From: Proteles cristata cristata
Lineage: Eukaryota; Chordata; Mammalia; Carnivora; Hyaenidae
NCBI GenBank assembly: GCA_017311185.1
Contig: JAESUZ010004907.1
Span: forward strand, 372,001 to 436,000
Reading direction: 5' to 3'
Length of the DNA stretch: 64,000 bases
Numbering within the stretch: the first letter of the stretch is position 1; every line of letters begins with the position of its first letter. The notes under the pieces were generated by a model. It was not told the origin of the DNA, did no database searches, and was given only the letters and a program-made list of their open reading frames with translations. Below are positions 1 through 10,742 of this stretch, one piece after another. The position numbers were made by a program, and so were the translations under genes.

Positions 1-1275
1 ACTATTTAATTCTGGCAGAAGGAAAGCCGGCGTTATGCTCACCTTTGGAGATGTCTTACTTGGGAGGCAGAAGCAGGTGGGAATTCTTCTCCTAGAAGGA
101 CAGCCTTGACTCTCTCAGTGGTTGATTTCTTTCTTTTTTTTTTTTTTTAATAGCTGACCTCTCACCGACTACTGTATTTGTTTCCTTGGGACTGGAGCAG
201 GCAAGAATCGCATTCATTCATCACTCAATTCACAGCCTTATCGTTGGCAGTTTATTTGGTTTGGGCATTGTGTTCAGGTCTTGGCCTTAAAAGGGAAAAC
301 TTTAGGATCTGAAAAGATAGAAATTATCTCATAAATTAGTTATTTTCTCTGATGGAGAGAACACAATTTACCAAAAGTTCTAGTGTTTTATCATGTGTGT
401 TTGTGTATGCATGTTTGAAATCAACTGCTTCCCCTTAACTCCACAGCTTGAAGATTAAAGAAAATCACTGATCCTTTCTTGGACTCCCCATAAATTGTGC
501 CTGGCCCTGGCCATATAGCTCTCAGCAGGCCTGATTTAGTGCAGTGATGAGGTCCCTGCATGTTCACTTCAAATGACCGATCTTCTCTTCCTAGATATTC
601 AGTGTCCTCAACTTTGCCCCAGAGCAATATACTTGAATTCTGATATCATAATTCATGCTCTACAGAGCTATGGGAAAAAAATAAGAATTCCCTATAAGAA
701 CTCCCTACCACTCACATCCTAACACTATTTCTCTTCAGCGGTCCAATCAAAGATGTAGCAGGCATTTTTGGCCACCTACTTAACACTGATCCTTCTGAGC
801 CCCCTTCTTTCCATCAGAATCCCAGTCTGGGAGAAATCCACCATTCCTCCACATGGCCATGCATTGCCCCTCGCACTACTGCTGACTGGATTAGAAACAT
901 GTGATGTAATCCCAGCCAAGGAAAATTTGCTGGGGGCAGTACTGGTTTCTCAGAAAGATTCCTTTACTGATAAAAAGACACACACAGATTTCTCTGGGTG
1001 CTTCATGTGACATGACATTTGTTTGCTATGTATTGAGACAACAGACATCATTAGGTATGAATTTTATAACCCTTTAGCAATAGTAATTGGAGAAGGCAGA
1101 AATTTGTGTGAAATATACACACTTATTTAATTTTTTCTATAGTTTTTTTATTAGGACTAGCTAGCCTGAAACTTAGAAATTAATACAGGTGGAGGGTTCC
1201 ATTTAAATATACAGAATAATAATGGAACTAATTGTGTACTCAGAAATAGGGGAAGTAGCCCCCAAAAGGAGCATG
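1..1275. other. unique sequence, no gene recognised
   Basis: No repeat family or gene is recognised here. A poly-T run lies at about 131-149. Open frames on both strands are under about 85 codons and show no domain. The sequence is AT-rich and reads as ordinary non-coding DNA. Confidence 0.5.
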
Positions 1276-1292
1276 AAAAATCCTCCAATCTT

Positions 1293-1508
1293 TTTTTTTT
1301 TTTTTTTTTTTTTAATTTCTAGGAGAGAGAGAGAGAGACAGCACGAGCAGGGGAGGGTCAGAGAGAGGGAGTCACAGACTGAAACAGGCTCCAGGCTCTG
1401 AGCTGGCAGTCAGCACAGAGCCCGACGCGGGGCTCGAACCCACGAACCGCGAGATCATGACCCAAGCGAAAGTCGAACGCTTAACCGACTAAGCCACCCA
1501 GGCGCCCC
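1293..1508 (-). mobile_element. CAN-SINE (felid SINEC), young subfamily
   Basis: Reverse-oriented tRNA-Lys-derived SINE: poly-T, then AGGAGAGAGAGA, a GA-rich middle, and the inverted tRNA-like head ending CCACCCAGGCGCCCC. It is flanked by a perfect 17-bp target duplication, AAAAATCCTCCAATCTT, at 1276-1292 and 1509-1525. The near-consensus body and perfect duplication mark it as recent. It belongs to the subfamily with CTTAG in the head and CCTAGAAATAAA at the tail. SINEs of this kind are moved by L1 machinery. Confidence 0.95.
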
Positions 1509-1525
1509 AAAAATCCTCCAATCTT

Positions 1526-2324
1526 AATATCCTGATAATTTCTGGTGTTCGGTTTAGGGAGGAACAAGGCCTAGTTTTTATTTCAACCTCAGAATAGATA
1601 CACTTCTCCAGCTCTACCATGTAGGTAGAAGTCACCCAACAGGACAGACAGAGCACCGGTATGCAACAGACCAGGCCAAGACTCTAAGGCGGCACTATGG
1701 TGAGCCACTAGGATCGTGGAGCTCATTTTTTCCCCCTCTTAGGCAGAGATTTCAACTCATTGGTCCAGAAGTACTTTCAGTTATAGAAGCCTTCAACTTT
1801 ATGGTGTTGACTGGTGGCCCATTCCACAAGGAGAAGTCTCTGGGCCCAAGACATTCAGAAGTTCAGGAAGCATGGGCAATGGACCCTCAACTGTTGGGAC
1901 GAATCCGAGGCATCTCTTTCTTTTTCTTCTAAAGATGTGAAACAATTAAATGTGCTTCTTCCCATGTCTTGTTCTCCTCTCCACTTCTATTCTCTTTCCA
2001 TGCCTTGCTGCTTCTTTGCTAGCTCTATTCACTCTGCTCCCCGAAAAGCACCCAAGCAGGTAGAAAGATGAGACCTGTGACCAAGCTCAGGACAGGCAAT
2101 AGCCTGGGCCTTCCTTCTCCCCAAATCATCCTCAAAGCCACTAACTCCTCCCACAGCAGGGTTCTGTATTCCTATAGCGAGGAGCCCTACAGGTACCAGC
2201 TTCCTTCCTCTTTCATTCAGTAACAGTTTTGCTTAAAGAAAATTTGCCTTTCTTCCAGTGGTTAATTTCAAGCATAAACTTGGCTTATCTATGATACCCA
2301 TTGTTTGGTCAAGCACCAGTCTGG
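1526..2324. other. unique sequence, no gene recognised
   Basis: Nothing recognisable apart from a C/T-rich patch near 1910-2050. An 85-codon open frame at 1814-2071 has no recognised motif and I do not call it a gene. Confidence 0.5.
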
Positions 2325-2620
2325 ACATTGCTGCGAGGGTATATGTTAGATGTGATTAACATTTAAATGAGTAGACACTGAGTAAAGCAGATAACCTTTC
2401 ATACTGTGGATTGGCCTCATCCAATCAGGTGAAGGCTTTAAGAGAAAAAGACTGAAGCCCTCTGAGGTAGAAGAAATCCTGTCCATAGACTAACTTCAGA
2501 CTTGACCTGCAGCATCAACTTTTCCCTGGGTCTCCAGTCTCCTACCCTGCCCTGCTAATGCTGAACTTATCAGTGTCCACCATCACATGAGCCAATTCCT
2601 TAAAACAAATCTCTTAGATA
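2325..2620 (+). mobile_element. ancient interspersed repeat, probably LTR-type
   Basis: The run from GTTAGATGTGATTAACATTT through GGCCTCATCCAATCAGGTGA to ATGAGCCAATTCCTTAAAAC resembles a degenerate interspersed repeat that I recall from many mammals, ending in an AATAAA-like signal followed by simple repeat. The class is uncertain. It shares general layout with LTR 3' ends, but I cannot name the family. Confidence 0.45.
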
Positions 2621-2756
2621 GATAGATAAATGATAGGTAGGTATCTATTCATTTATAAATATATATAAATATGTTATATATATTTTATATATATGTATAT
2701 ATAATATACATATGTAATATATATGTGTAATATATTCAATATATGTTATATATGTT
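2614..2756. repeat. GATA / AT-rich low-complexity tract
   Basis: It begins with a few GATA units (2614-2628) and continues as about 110 bases of TATA-type alternation with short self-complementary stretches. It directly follows the A-rich end of the preceding repeat, a common birthplace for such tracts. Confidence 0.85.
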
Positions 2757-3121
2757 TTTTTGGCAAACTATGACTAATATACCTCTAAAAACACAAATCC
2801 AAGTCTTCCTGAAACCAAAAGAGAGAATCCATAGCACGAATATATTTGTGGCTCATTGGTCCCTCACCTGGTTTTCATGCCCCACCAACGACGTTGAACA
2901 CTTAGTGAGTGATTAGCCAGAGAAATTTTAAGATCTCCCTGGAGTAACCACAAGACTACAACAAGGCTGAAGTAGGAAATTTGATTTTACATCTAAATTA
3001 ATTTTTCAGATATGTTGATTTACTAAAGTCCCTTTCTGGATTGTTCTTTTGGTGGCATTGTCTGAAACTCACATTTTGTTTTGAAGTTCTGTTATAAGAA
3101 ACAATTTCTCTTTGTTTTCTA
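2757..3121. other. unique sequence
   Basis: AT-rich sequence with no recognised repeat, RNA or coding signal. Confidence 0.5.
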
Positions 3122-3139
3122 TAAAATCTCCCTACTTGG

Positions 3140-3370
3140 GGGCGCCTGGGTGGCTTAGTCGGTTAAGCGTCCGACTTTCGCTTAGGTCATGATCTCACGG
3201 TTCGTGGGTTCGGGCCCCACGTCGGGCTCTGTGCTGACTGCCAGCTCAGAGCCTGGAGCTGTTTCAGAGTCTGTGACTCCCTCTCTCTCTGACCCTCCCC
3301 TGCTCACGCTGTCTCTCTCTCTCTCCTAGAAATAAATAAAACATTAAAAAAAATTTTAAATAAAATAAAA
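3140..3370 (+). mobile_element. CAN-SINE, young subfamily
   Basis: Head GGGCGCCTGGGTGGCTTAG, CT-rich middle, tail CCTAGAAATAAATAAAACATT followed by A-rich sequence. Target duplication TAAAATCTCCCTACTTGG at 3122-3139 and 3371-3388, with one mismatch. Body near the young consensus. Confidence 0.95.
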
Positions 3371-3388
3371 TAAAATCTCCCTAGTTGG

Positions 3389-4440
3389 TTTTAGTACTTT
3401 GCCTAGTGTCTGGCATTCCCTTTATTTTTAAGTTTGGTATAATGTGTGGTGCATAAAAATTTCTCAATATATATTAAGACTGGATACATATATAAATCTT
3501 CTTACAGCTGAAACACCTAGGATTTTATAAGAGAAAGATGCCTGGGATTTTTTTTGTCTTCCATTTTGAAATCTATTTTAACACTCAAGCAAATTATTCA
3601 AAGGGGGAAAAGTCATCTGTATTTGTTCCATCGTAATATATTGTTTTAATTCTTCCATGATGTCTGGGGACTTTTAGAAACTGAGACACCAACTGAAAGT
3701 CAATATTAGGAGCCAATTTCATTTCATAATCATGCTTAATAGGGTTTTGAATATTTTCACTGCTACAATCTTGGACTCCGTCACCAGTCATGGGCTAAAT
3801 AATATGGCAGGGACACTTACCCTTCACTGAAGGATACTTAGATAGGTGTCTCCTGTTCCCCTTGGGACCACCCTCCTGCCTGTCATGGAAGGTTTTGATC
3901 TTTTCCTTCTGGGGTACAGCGTTACTTCTACAACTCTGGCCCTGCTTCAGCTCCTCTATAAAGCTACATTTGGATATTTCAGTAAGAAACAACTTCTGTA
4001 TTACCTCATCTCCTCAAAGATTGATCAAAAGTTTCCTTTCATGTTTTGTATTTCTGTTGTAAATTTTCAGAGTGTCCGATCCAAGGTGCAAAGCCATACC
4101 TACTCTGTAGTAAAGCACAAGAAAAAGATGATAAAAGACTGGCCTTGGCCACCCAGAAGCCTCTGGCAGCAGCCCCTGAAACTTTCAAGATTATGGGTAG
4201 TTTATTTCGAAAGTCTGGTGTTTAAGACCCTTAAACATCTCCACTTTGCTTAAAAATTTCTGAGTTGCATGGACATATCTTCCCTATATTTATCTAAATC
4301 TTCCTTGGACTTTTAACCTTTCCTGCCTTCATGTGGGTATCCCAATTACATCCCAAGACTCACTTTGTGAAGGAATGTATCCTTTCATTGGATATAAAGC
4401 AATACTTCTCAAGCTTTGTATACTGGCATTCTGTGTTTAA
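3389..4440. other. unique sequence, no gene recognised
   Basis: No repeat recognised. A 135-codon open frame at 3846-4253 starts at a GTG rather than ATG, has no recognised domain, and overlaps a second frame of similar quality, so I treat it as chance. Confidence 0.5.
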
Positions 4441-4455
4441 TTAAAAGCCCCTATT

Positions 4456-4664
4456 GGGGCGCCTGAGTGGCTTAGTTGGTTAAGTGTCGACTTCGGCTCA
4501 GGTCATGATCTCAAGGTTGGTGGGTTCAAGCTCCATGTCAGGCTCTTTGCTGACGGTTCGGAGACCGGAGCTTGATTCAAATTCTGTCTCCCTCTCACTC
4601 TGCCCCTACCCTACTCACGCTCTTTCTGTCTCTCTCGAAATAAAATAAATATTAAAAAAAAATT
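4456..4664 (+). mobile_element. CAN-SINE, older copy
   Basis: Head GGGGCGCCTGAGTGGCTTAG with several substitutions and a shortened middle. Target duplication is degraded: TTAAAAGCCCCTATT at 4441-4455 against TTAAAATCCCTATT at 4665-4678, with an indel. Confidence 0.9.
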
Positions 4665-4679
4665 TTAAAATCCCTATTA

Positions 4680-5610
4680 ACCAGATCCATCTCCCTCAGG
4701 GTGTTGAAGACTACTATGTTTATCCCAAGGCACTGGAAGACCCGGAAGGAAGGAAACAAAGCCCCTGCTCCAGTAGAGCTTATGTCTGGTGGAAGAAGAC
4801 AGATACTAAAAGGTCAAATAAATTTATCATATGGTGGTGACAGGGCTGGGCAGGACAGTCAGGGAAGACCAGATTCACAGGCTTACAAATCTGTGCAAGT
4901 TACACAAGCGTCCACCCTCAGAAGTGCCTCACACTTGTGATTCTAATGCCCTGTGGTCACTGGCTCAAAATTCTCAATAATCTTACTTTTACTTTGAGTT
5001 TGAGAAGTGGAAATCTGATGCGACAATGAAGCACGCAGAGGGGTTTGAAGCTCTAGCCGGATCCTGCCTCCTGCTCTTCCTCAAAAGAAGTTCTCAGCTG
5101 CCTCTCCTCACCTCTGACACTCCAGGCCCCACCTGGCCTTCCCATCTACATCCCCACGCCATGACCACTGCCACCCTGTGGCCTCAGCGGAGACCTGGAC
5201 GTGGCCATGGAAAGGGTCAGGGTTGAGTGCATCTCTGGGCAGGGTGTGGCAATGGTAGTCTCCATCACTGGATCTGCAGTGCCACGGTCAGAGGGTGGGT
5301 GATTGGCTGGGGGCGAGCCTCTCTTCTACCCCTAATCCGAGTACCTAGTGTGTCATGGCCTGAACTTGTAACCCCCACTGCAGCGCCTGTATTCCAGACC
5401 CCCTCTCCTGCTGGCTGCCAGACTGCCATGCTGGGCCCAGACGGGGACAGGAAGGTCAAGCCAGACATGTCTCCTTCCAGTTGACCCAGTAGGACAGGCA
5501 ACCCTACCTGCTTCTGAGGGGGTGCTCTCATTCTATAAGTATCCCCATGACTTAGGGAGCATGACATTAAATAGAAAACAACATGACAGATTGACAGAGA
5601 GGTCATGGAA
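4680..5610. other. unique sequence, moderately GC-rich
   Basis: Relatively GC-rich around 5040-5500, with overlapping open frames of 66-113 codons on both strands. None shows a motif or homolog I recognise. No repeat identified. Confidence 0.45.
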
Positions 5611-5625
5611 GAAAGGGAAAAGCAA

Positions 5626-5847
5626 GGGCGCCTGGGTGGCTTAGTCGGTTGAGCGTCCGACTTTCGCTTAGGTCATGATCTCGCGGTTCGTGGGTTCGGG
5701 CCCCACGTCGGGCTCTGTGCTGACTGCCAGCTCAGAGCTTGGAGCCTGTTTCAGTCTGTGTCTCCCTCTCTCTCTGACCCTCCCTTGTTCACGCTGTCTC
5801 TCTCTCTCTCCTAGAAATAAATAAAACATTAAAAAAAAAACATGAAA
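5626..5847 (+). mobile_element. CAN-SINE, young subfamily
   Basis: Head GGGCGCCTGGGTGGCTTAGT, then CTTTCGCTTAGGTCATGATC and the tail CCTAGAAATAAATAAAACATT. Target duplication GAAAGGGAAAAGC (left, about 5611-5623) against GAAAGGGAAAGC (right, about 5849-5860), one base different in length. Confidence 0.93.
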
Positions 5848-5989
5848 AGAAAGGGAAAGCTTCCTATTTTTTAGTACCTTTGACATTACAGTTTCCCCCC
5901 GGGGTTTGTGAACCAGGGACCCCACATTTTCATTTTGTGGTAGGCCCCACAAAGTATGCAATTGGTCCTTGGGTCAGGAGAAGGAACAT

Positions 5990-6370
5990 GATGGATGAGA
6001 GAGCTCTGGTTTATGTAGTGTTGTGTGTGAGGGCTTCTCTGATAAGATGACATGGGATCAGGGTCCAAAGAAGTGAGACTGAGCCATGCAGGTACCTGGG
6101 ATAAAAGTGTTCCAGAAAGTAAAGGGAGCAAATGCAAAGGCCCAGTGGCAGGAACATGCTAGGCTTAAGTCAGGAGCTATTCAGGAAGCCACTGTGACTT
6201 GAGCCAAGTAGATGTGGGTGGAGTGGTAGATGAGGTCATGGTGCGAGTGGGAGCCGGTTGTGTAGGAGATGCTGGAGATTGTAAGGACTTTGGAGTCTAC
6301 TCTGAGTCAAATGGGAAGCCACTGGGGATATTTTAAGATTTAAGCCAAGAAACAACTTGATATGATTTCT
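5990..6370 (-). mobile_element. L2 fragment, antisense
   Basis: Contains GCAAAGGCCCAGTGGCAGGA, TGAGATGAGGTCATG-like text and GGACTTTGGAGTCTACTCTG followed by GGGAAGCCACTGG. These are the order and wording of the complement of the L2 3' coding/UTR region. Strongly diverged, as expected of L2. Confidence 0.65.
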
Positions 6371-6399
6371 ACTCTAGGAGAATTAGCTATGAGTTCTTA

Positions 6400-6655
6400 C
6401 TGACTACTTATATAAAATATCTCCTTCCCTTTCTCCAGAGTCATTCTCCATCCCTCTACCCTGATTTCTCTTTCTTCAGAGTCTTTATCATCACCTGATA
6501 TGTTGGGTATGCATTTTTATTTGCTTATCTCCCCAGGGGAGCATATAATAAACTCCATGACAAAAGAGACTTGCTCACTGTGTCTCTGGAGACTAGATCA
6601 GTGTGTGACACATAGTGGGCTCTCAATGATTCTGTGCTGGGTGAAGGAATGAATG
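6400..6655 (+). mobile_element. L2 3' end fragment, sense
   Basis: Ends with the L2-type pattern: a clause about CTCCATGACAAAAGAGACTT, then GTGTGTGACACATAGTGGGC, CTCAATGATT and GGTGAAGGAATGAATG. It lies next to an antisense L2 piece, so two separate old insertions or an inversion are involved. Confidence 0.6.
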
Positions 6656-6902
6656 TCTTAAGACAGAGAATAGAACATCTTGACACACTAGATAATCTAA
6701 TGCTCTCTTTCTTCTCAGCTGACTACAGGTCATCAGCCAGAATCAACAAGCCAACCCAATCCATCCCATTCATGAAAATGTATCACTGAGCTGGTTCTTC
6801 CAGATCCTGACTGAAATCTGACTGCCTTAAACTCCATCCACAGTCCTCACTCTGCCTTTTTGCCATTCTGCTCACTGGTTTCCTTTTTAAAAGATGTTTT
6901 CC

Positions 6903-7138
6903 AGGGCACCTGGGTGGCTCAGTCAGTAAAGCAGCCAACTTCAGCTCGGGTCATGATCTCACAGTCTGTGAGTTCGAGCCCCATGTGGGACTCTGTGCTG
7001 ACAGCTCAGAGCCTGGAGCCTGATTCTGATTCTGTGTCTCCCTCTCTCTCTGCCCCTGCTTGTTCTCTGTCTCTGTCTCTCTGTCTCTCTCTCTCTCTCT
7101 CAAAAATAATAAAAATTTTTTGAAACGTAAAAAAGATA
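6903..7138 (+). mobile_element. CAN-SINE, older subfamily
   Basis: Head GGGCACCTGGGTGGCTCAG, then a CT tract with TCTCTGCCCCTGC and the tail CAAAAATAATAAAAA. Target duplication AAAAGATGTTTTCC at 6889-6902 and 7139-7152, perfect over 14 bp. Confidence 0.93.
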
Positions 7139-7254
7139 AAAAGATGTTTTCCTTAGATATACATGCAACGTTTTTGTTTATTAGAGACCATGTGGAAAGA
7201 ATAGGGGTGGGGAAAATAAGTTATAATGGCCGCTATTGTAGGCTCTAACATCTC

Positions 7255-7440
7255 ACAGAGCTGGGCTCAAACTTTAGCATTTTCCCTGCTAGCTGTGTGA
7301 ACTTGGAAAAGTCACTCACCCTGGCTGTCCCTCAGTTTCCCCATCAATAATATGTGGGTGAGACTATCGTCTCACCAGATTTTTTTTAAAGATTAAAACA
7401 AGTGATATTTATGAGGTGTTTGATACAGGGCCTGGTGGCC
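7255..7440 (+). mobile_element. MIR fragment, sense
   Basis: Shows the MIR core order: CTAGCTGTGTGAACTTGG, AAAGTCACTCACC, CTCAGTTTCCCCATCAATAA, then a GGCCTGGTGGC-like end. Diverged ancient tRNA-derived SINE. Confidence 0.7.
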
Positions 7441-7454
7441 CTTTAATCAGTCTG

Positions 7455-9120
7455 AACTGTTGGGAGGAATGAAAATTGGTGCAGCTCCTCTGGAGAACAG
7501 TGTGGAGTTTCCTCAAAACATTAACACTAGAGAAAAGATAGTTGCAAACGACATATCAGACAAACGGTTAATATCCAGAATTTATAAGGAACTCACCAAA
7601 CTCCACACCCGAAAAACAAACAACCCAGTAAAGAAATGGGCAGAAGATATGAACAGACACTTCTCCAAAGAGGACATCCAGATGGCCAACAGACACATGA
7701 AACGATGCTCAGCATCCCTCCTCATCAGGGAAATACAAATCAAAACCACACTGAGATACCACCTCACGCCAGTCAGAGTGGCTAAAATGAGCAAATCAGA
7801 GAACTCTAGATGCTGGCGAGGATGTGGAGAAACGGGCACCCTCCTACACTGTTGGTGGGAATGTAAACTGGTGCAGCCCCTCTGGAAAACAGTGTGGAGG
7901 TTCCTCAAGGAAACTAACACTAGAACTCCCCTATGACCCAGCAATAGCACTGCTAGGGAATTTACCCAAGGGATACAGAAATGCTGATGCATAGGAGCAC
8001 ATGTACCCCAATGTTCATAGCAGCACTCTCCACAATAGCTAAAACATGGAAAGAGCCTAAGTGTCCATCAACAGATGAATGGATCAAGAAGATGTGGTTT
8101 ATCTATACCATGGAATACTACATGGCAATGAGAAACATTGAAATCTGGCCATGTGTAGCAACATGGATGGACCTTGAGGGTGTTATGCTGAGCGAAATAA
8201 GTCAGGCAGAGAAGGACAAATATCATATGTTTGCACATATAGGAGGATTAGGAGGAAATTGACGGAGGAACAAGGGGGAGAAGAAGTTGGGAAATGGTGG
8301 GGGAAAGGGAGAGAGGCAAACCATGAGAGACTCTTGAATGCTGACAAAAATTGTGAACTGATGGATGTAGGGAGGAAGGGGGGTGGGCATGGAGGAGGGC
8401 ACTTGTGGGGATGAGCACTGGGTGTTATGTGGAAACTGATTTGACAATAAACTATTTGTAAAAAACAAAAACAAAAACAAACAAAAAAAAACATGAACAC
8501 TAGAACTTCCCTATGACCCAGCAATCGCACTGCTAGGAATTTACCCAAGGGATACAGAAATGCTGATGCATAGGAGCACATGTACCCCAATGTTCATAGC
8601 AGCGCTCTCCACAATAGCTAAAACATGGAAAGAGCCTAAGTGTCCATCAGCAGATGAATGGATCAAGAAGATGTGGTTTATCTATACCATGGAATACTAC
8701 ATGGCAATGAGAAACAATGAAATCTTGCCACTTGTAGCAGCGTGGATGGAACTGGAGGGGTATTAGGCTAAGTGAAACAAGTGAGTCAGAGAAAGATAGA
8801 TACCATACGTTTTCACTCATATGTGAAGTTTGAGAAACTTAACAGAAGATCATGAGGGGAGGGAAGGGTAAAAAAATAGTTTCAAACAGAGAAGGAGGCA
8901 CACCATAAGAGACTCTTAAATACAGAGAACCAACTGAGGGTTGAGGGGGAACGAGGGAGGGAAAATAGGTGATGGGCATTGAGGGGGGCACTTGATGGGA
9001 TGAGCACTGGGTGTTGTATGTAAGTGATGCATCACAGGAATCTATTCTTTAGCCAAGAGCACACTGTGTACACTATATGTTAGCTTACTTGACAATATAT
9101 TATATTTAGAAGAAAAACAA
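7455..9120 (+). mobile_element. L1 (older copy, L1-A), 5'-truncated and split
   Basis: The older L1 consists of 7455-7531 plus 8488-9120. It begins inside the C-terminal part of ORF2 at GGAATGAAAATTGGTGCAGC, is interrupted by a younger L1, and resumes at ACACTAGAACTTCCCTATG. It then runs through the 3' UTR (GATGAGCACTGGGTGTTGTA) to TTGACAATATATTATATTTA and an A-rich tail. Reading frames are broken; it is a dead copy. Confidence 0.88.
7532..8487 (+). mobile_element. L1 (younger copy, L1-B) nested in L1-A
   Basis: A 5'-truncated carnivore L1 covering the last part of ORF2 (the KKWAED and CWWECK segments can be read), a G/A-rich 3' UTR, ATGAGCACTGGGTGTTATGT, TTTGACAATAAACTATTTG and a CAAAAA-type tail. 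It is bounded by a 17-bp target duplication, AAAACATTAACACTAGA at 7515-7531 and AAAACATGAACACTAGA at 8488-8504 (one mismatch). Truncation and an early stop make it non-functional. Confidence 0.88.
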
Positions 9121-9200
9121 AAACACCCCACAAAATTAATTAATCAATCAATTAATTAATTAATTAATTTAAAAAATAAAGCTATCTTAACTTCTTCTTG
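9121..9200. repeat. ATTA-type simple repeat
   Basis: AATTAATTAATCAATCAATT-like tetranucleotide tract after the L1-A tail, probably grown from its A-rich end. Confidence 0.75.
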
Positions 9201-9220
9201 GTTAAAATGAACTCTCTGCA

Positions 9221-9440
9221 GGGCACCTGGGTGGCTCAGTCGGTTAAGCGTCCGACTTCGGCTCAGGTTCTGATCTCACGGTTCGTGGGTTCGAGCCCTG
9301 CATCGAGCTCTGTGCTGACAGCTAGCTCAGAGCCTGGAGCCTGTTTCAGATTCTGTGTCTCTCTCTCTCTCTGCTCCTCCTCTGCTCATGCTGTCTCTCT
9401 GTCTCTCTCAGAAATAAATAAAACATTTTTTAAAAATTTA
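9221..9440 (+). mobile_element. CAN-SINE, intermediate subfamily
   Basis: Head GGGCACCTGGGTGGCTCAGT, with the extra CTAG in ACAGCTAGCTCAGAGCC and tail CAGAAATAAATAAAACATT. The target duplication is weak: TAAAATGAACTCTCTGCA on the left, TAAAAAGAACTTTCCATA on the right. Confidence 0.9.
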
Positions 9441-9699
9441 AAAAGAACTTTCCATAGAATGACGTCAGTGAGAAAAATGAATCAGTCTAGAATTTTTAAA
9501 AGAGGTATCAAAAGTGAGGCTTGTTGGATCATCTCTGTATATGAAAAGGAAAATAAAGTATCTTTCTATAAGTAAAAGTCAATCATAAAAAGAAGAAAGA
9601 AGAAAATGAAATTTATTCTATAGTCACACCCCCTAAACAACCATTGTATGACAAGGTTCCTTATAGTCAAAGACAATTCTTATTCTCCCCCAAGTCTTC

Positions 9700-10240
9700 A
9701 TATCTCCGGATTAGCTCTCCAGGTGCTGAGCCAACCTCATGTAGAATAGTAACAGTTGAGTTGAAATAAGTACTGAGCCATTCTGGTCATCCTCCTGGAT
9801 CTTATCATGGCTCTTCTCCTTAAAGATGTTTCCCAGAACTGGACACACCATGGTCTGCTTAGCACCTGATGTCCTGGGAACATCACCTTGACCTGAACAC
9901 TGGACTTTGAGGAGAACAGCCTAGGTTGCAGTGACTTACTTTCCCAGGATTGTTTCCAAACCTTCATCCTTTCCTACATAATTTCCTTATCTTTACTAAA
10001 ATACAGTACATTTACTCTGCTGGATGACATTTCATTCGTTGAGCCCATAAAGCTAGCCCCATGAGATCATCTTGAATCTCAATTTTATCATCTAATATAT
10101 AAACTGCGTATTCAACAGGCATATAAACTCTGTTTCTAACTATGCTCTTGATACAAATGTTAACCTCCAAACCTAGAACATGCCTCCAGTGACCTCTCTT
10201 GAGTTTGACAATTATCCATTAATCTATATAGTTTGATTTA
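9700..10240 (-). mobile_element. L3/CR1 fragment, antisense
   Basis: The order of phrases matches the complement of a CR1/L3 reverse-transcriptase 3' region. CCCAGAACTGGACACACCAT comes first, then GGTCTGCTTAGCACCTGATG, a CATTTCATTCGTTGAGCCCA segment, ATCTTGAATCTC, TTTTATCATCTAATATATAA, CAAATGTTAACCTCCAAACC, and CCAGTGACCTCTCTTGAG before ATTATCCATTAATCTATATA. CR1-group elements have been inactive in placental mammals for a very long time, so this is among the oldest repeats in the window. Frames are destroyed. Confidence 0.72.
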
Positions 10241-10323
10241 AAAAAAAAAAAAAGATGCATCTACCTAAATGTATCATTTTCTAGAGTATAGCTAGAATGT
10301 CTTGTTAAAATCAGTTTCACCAT

Positions 10324-10481
10324 TGCTATGGACTGAATTATGGCCCCCCAAATTCATATGTGGAAACGCTAATGCCAAATGTGATTGTATTTGGGAATAG
10401 GGCTTTTAGGGGTAGTTAAGATTCAATGAGGTTATAAGCGTGGTTTCCTCAGTAGTACTGATGGCCTTATAAAAAAATAAT

Positions 10482-10524
<43 letters not shown>

Positions 10525-10742
10525 ATGCATACACCAAGGAGAAGCCATGTAAGGATACAGTGAGAAGGCAGCCATCTGCAAGGCAGGAAGAGTTCTCACC
10601 AGGGAATCTCACCAGGAACTGAGTTGGCTTGCACCTTGGTCTTGTACATCTAGCCTCCAGAACTGTGAGAAAATAAATTTCTGTTGTTTAAGCCAACCTG
10701 TCTATGATATTTTGTCATGGCATCCTTAGCCAGCTAAGAAAG
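10324..10742 (+). mobile_element. ERVL-MaLR-type LTR (MST/MLT1-like)
   Basis: A solo LTR relic. It begins TGCTATGGACTGAATTATGG and CCCCCAAATTCATATGTGGA, then GTGATTGTATTTGGGAATAG, a TTATAAAAAAATAATGATCT patch before a CT repeat, and GAGAAGCCATGTAAGGATAC. The 3' part is CCTCCAGAACTGTGAGAAAA, TAAATTTCTGTTGTTTAAGC and a degraded end near AGCCAGCTAAGAAAG. Layout and wording are those of mammalian MaLR LTRs. No internal viral genes are present. Confidence 0.75.
10484..10522. repeat. (TC)n microsatellite
   Basis: Nearly pure CT dinucleotide run of about 39 bases inside the LTR; likely length-variable. Confidence 0.95.

Noticed and set aside
2614..2756. TATA-rich tract as a possible promoter or origin
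   Set aside because: It is simple low-complexity sequence at the end of an old repeat with no other promoter feature.
3140..3215. tRNA-like sequence with A/B-box-like motifs, seen 35 times
   Set aside because: These are heads of tRNA-Lys-derived SINEs, each followed by a CT-rich body and A-rich tail. They are not tRNA genes.
3846..4253. 135-codon open frame, plus strand
   Set aside because: It begins with GTG, has no recognised domain or splice context, and competes with other frames. Such lengths arise by chance in 64 kb.
7460..7936. 158-codon frame resembling L1 ORF2 C-terminus
   Set aside because: It crosses the junction between two nested L1 copies and is a truncated fragment, not a gene.
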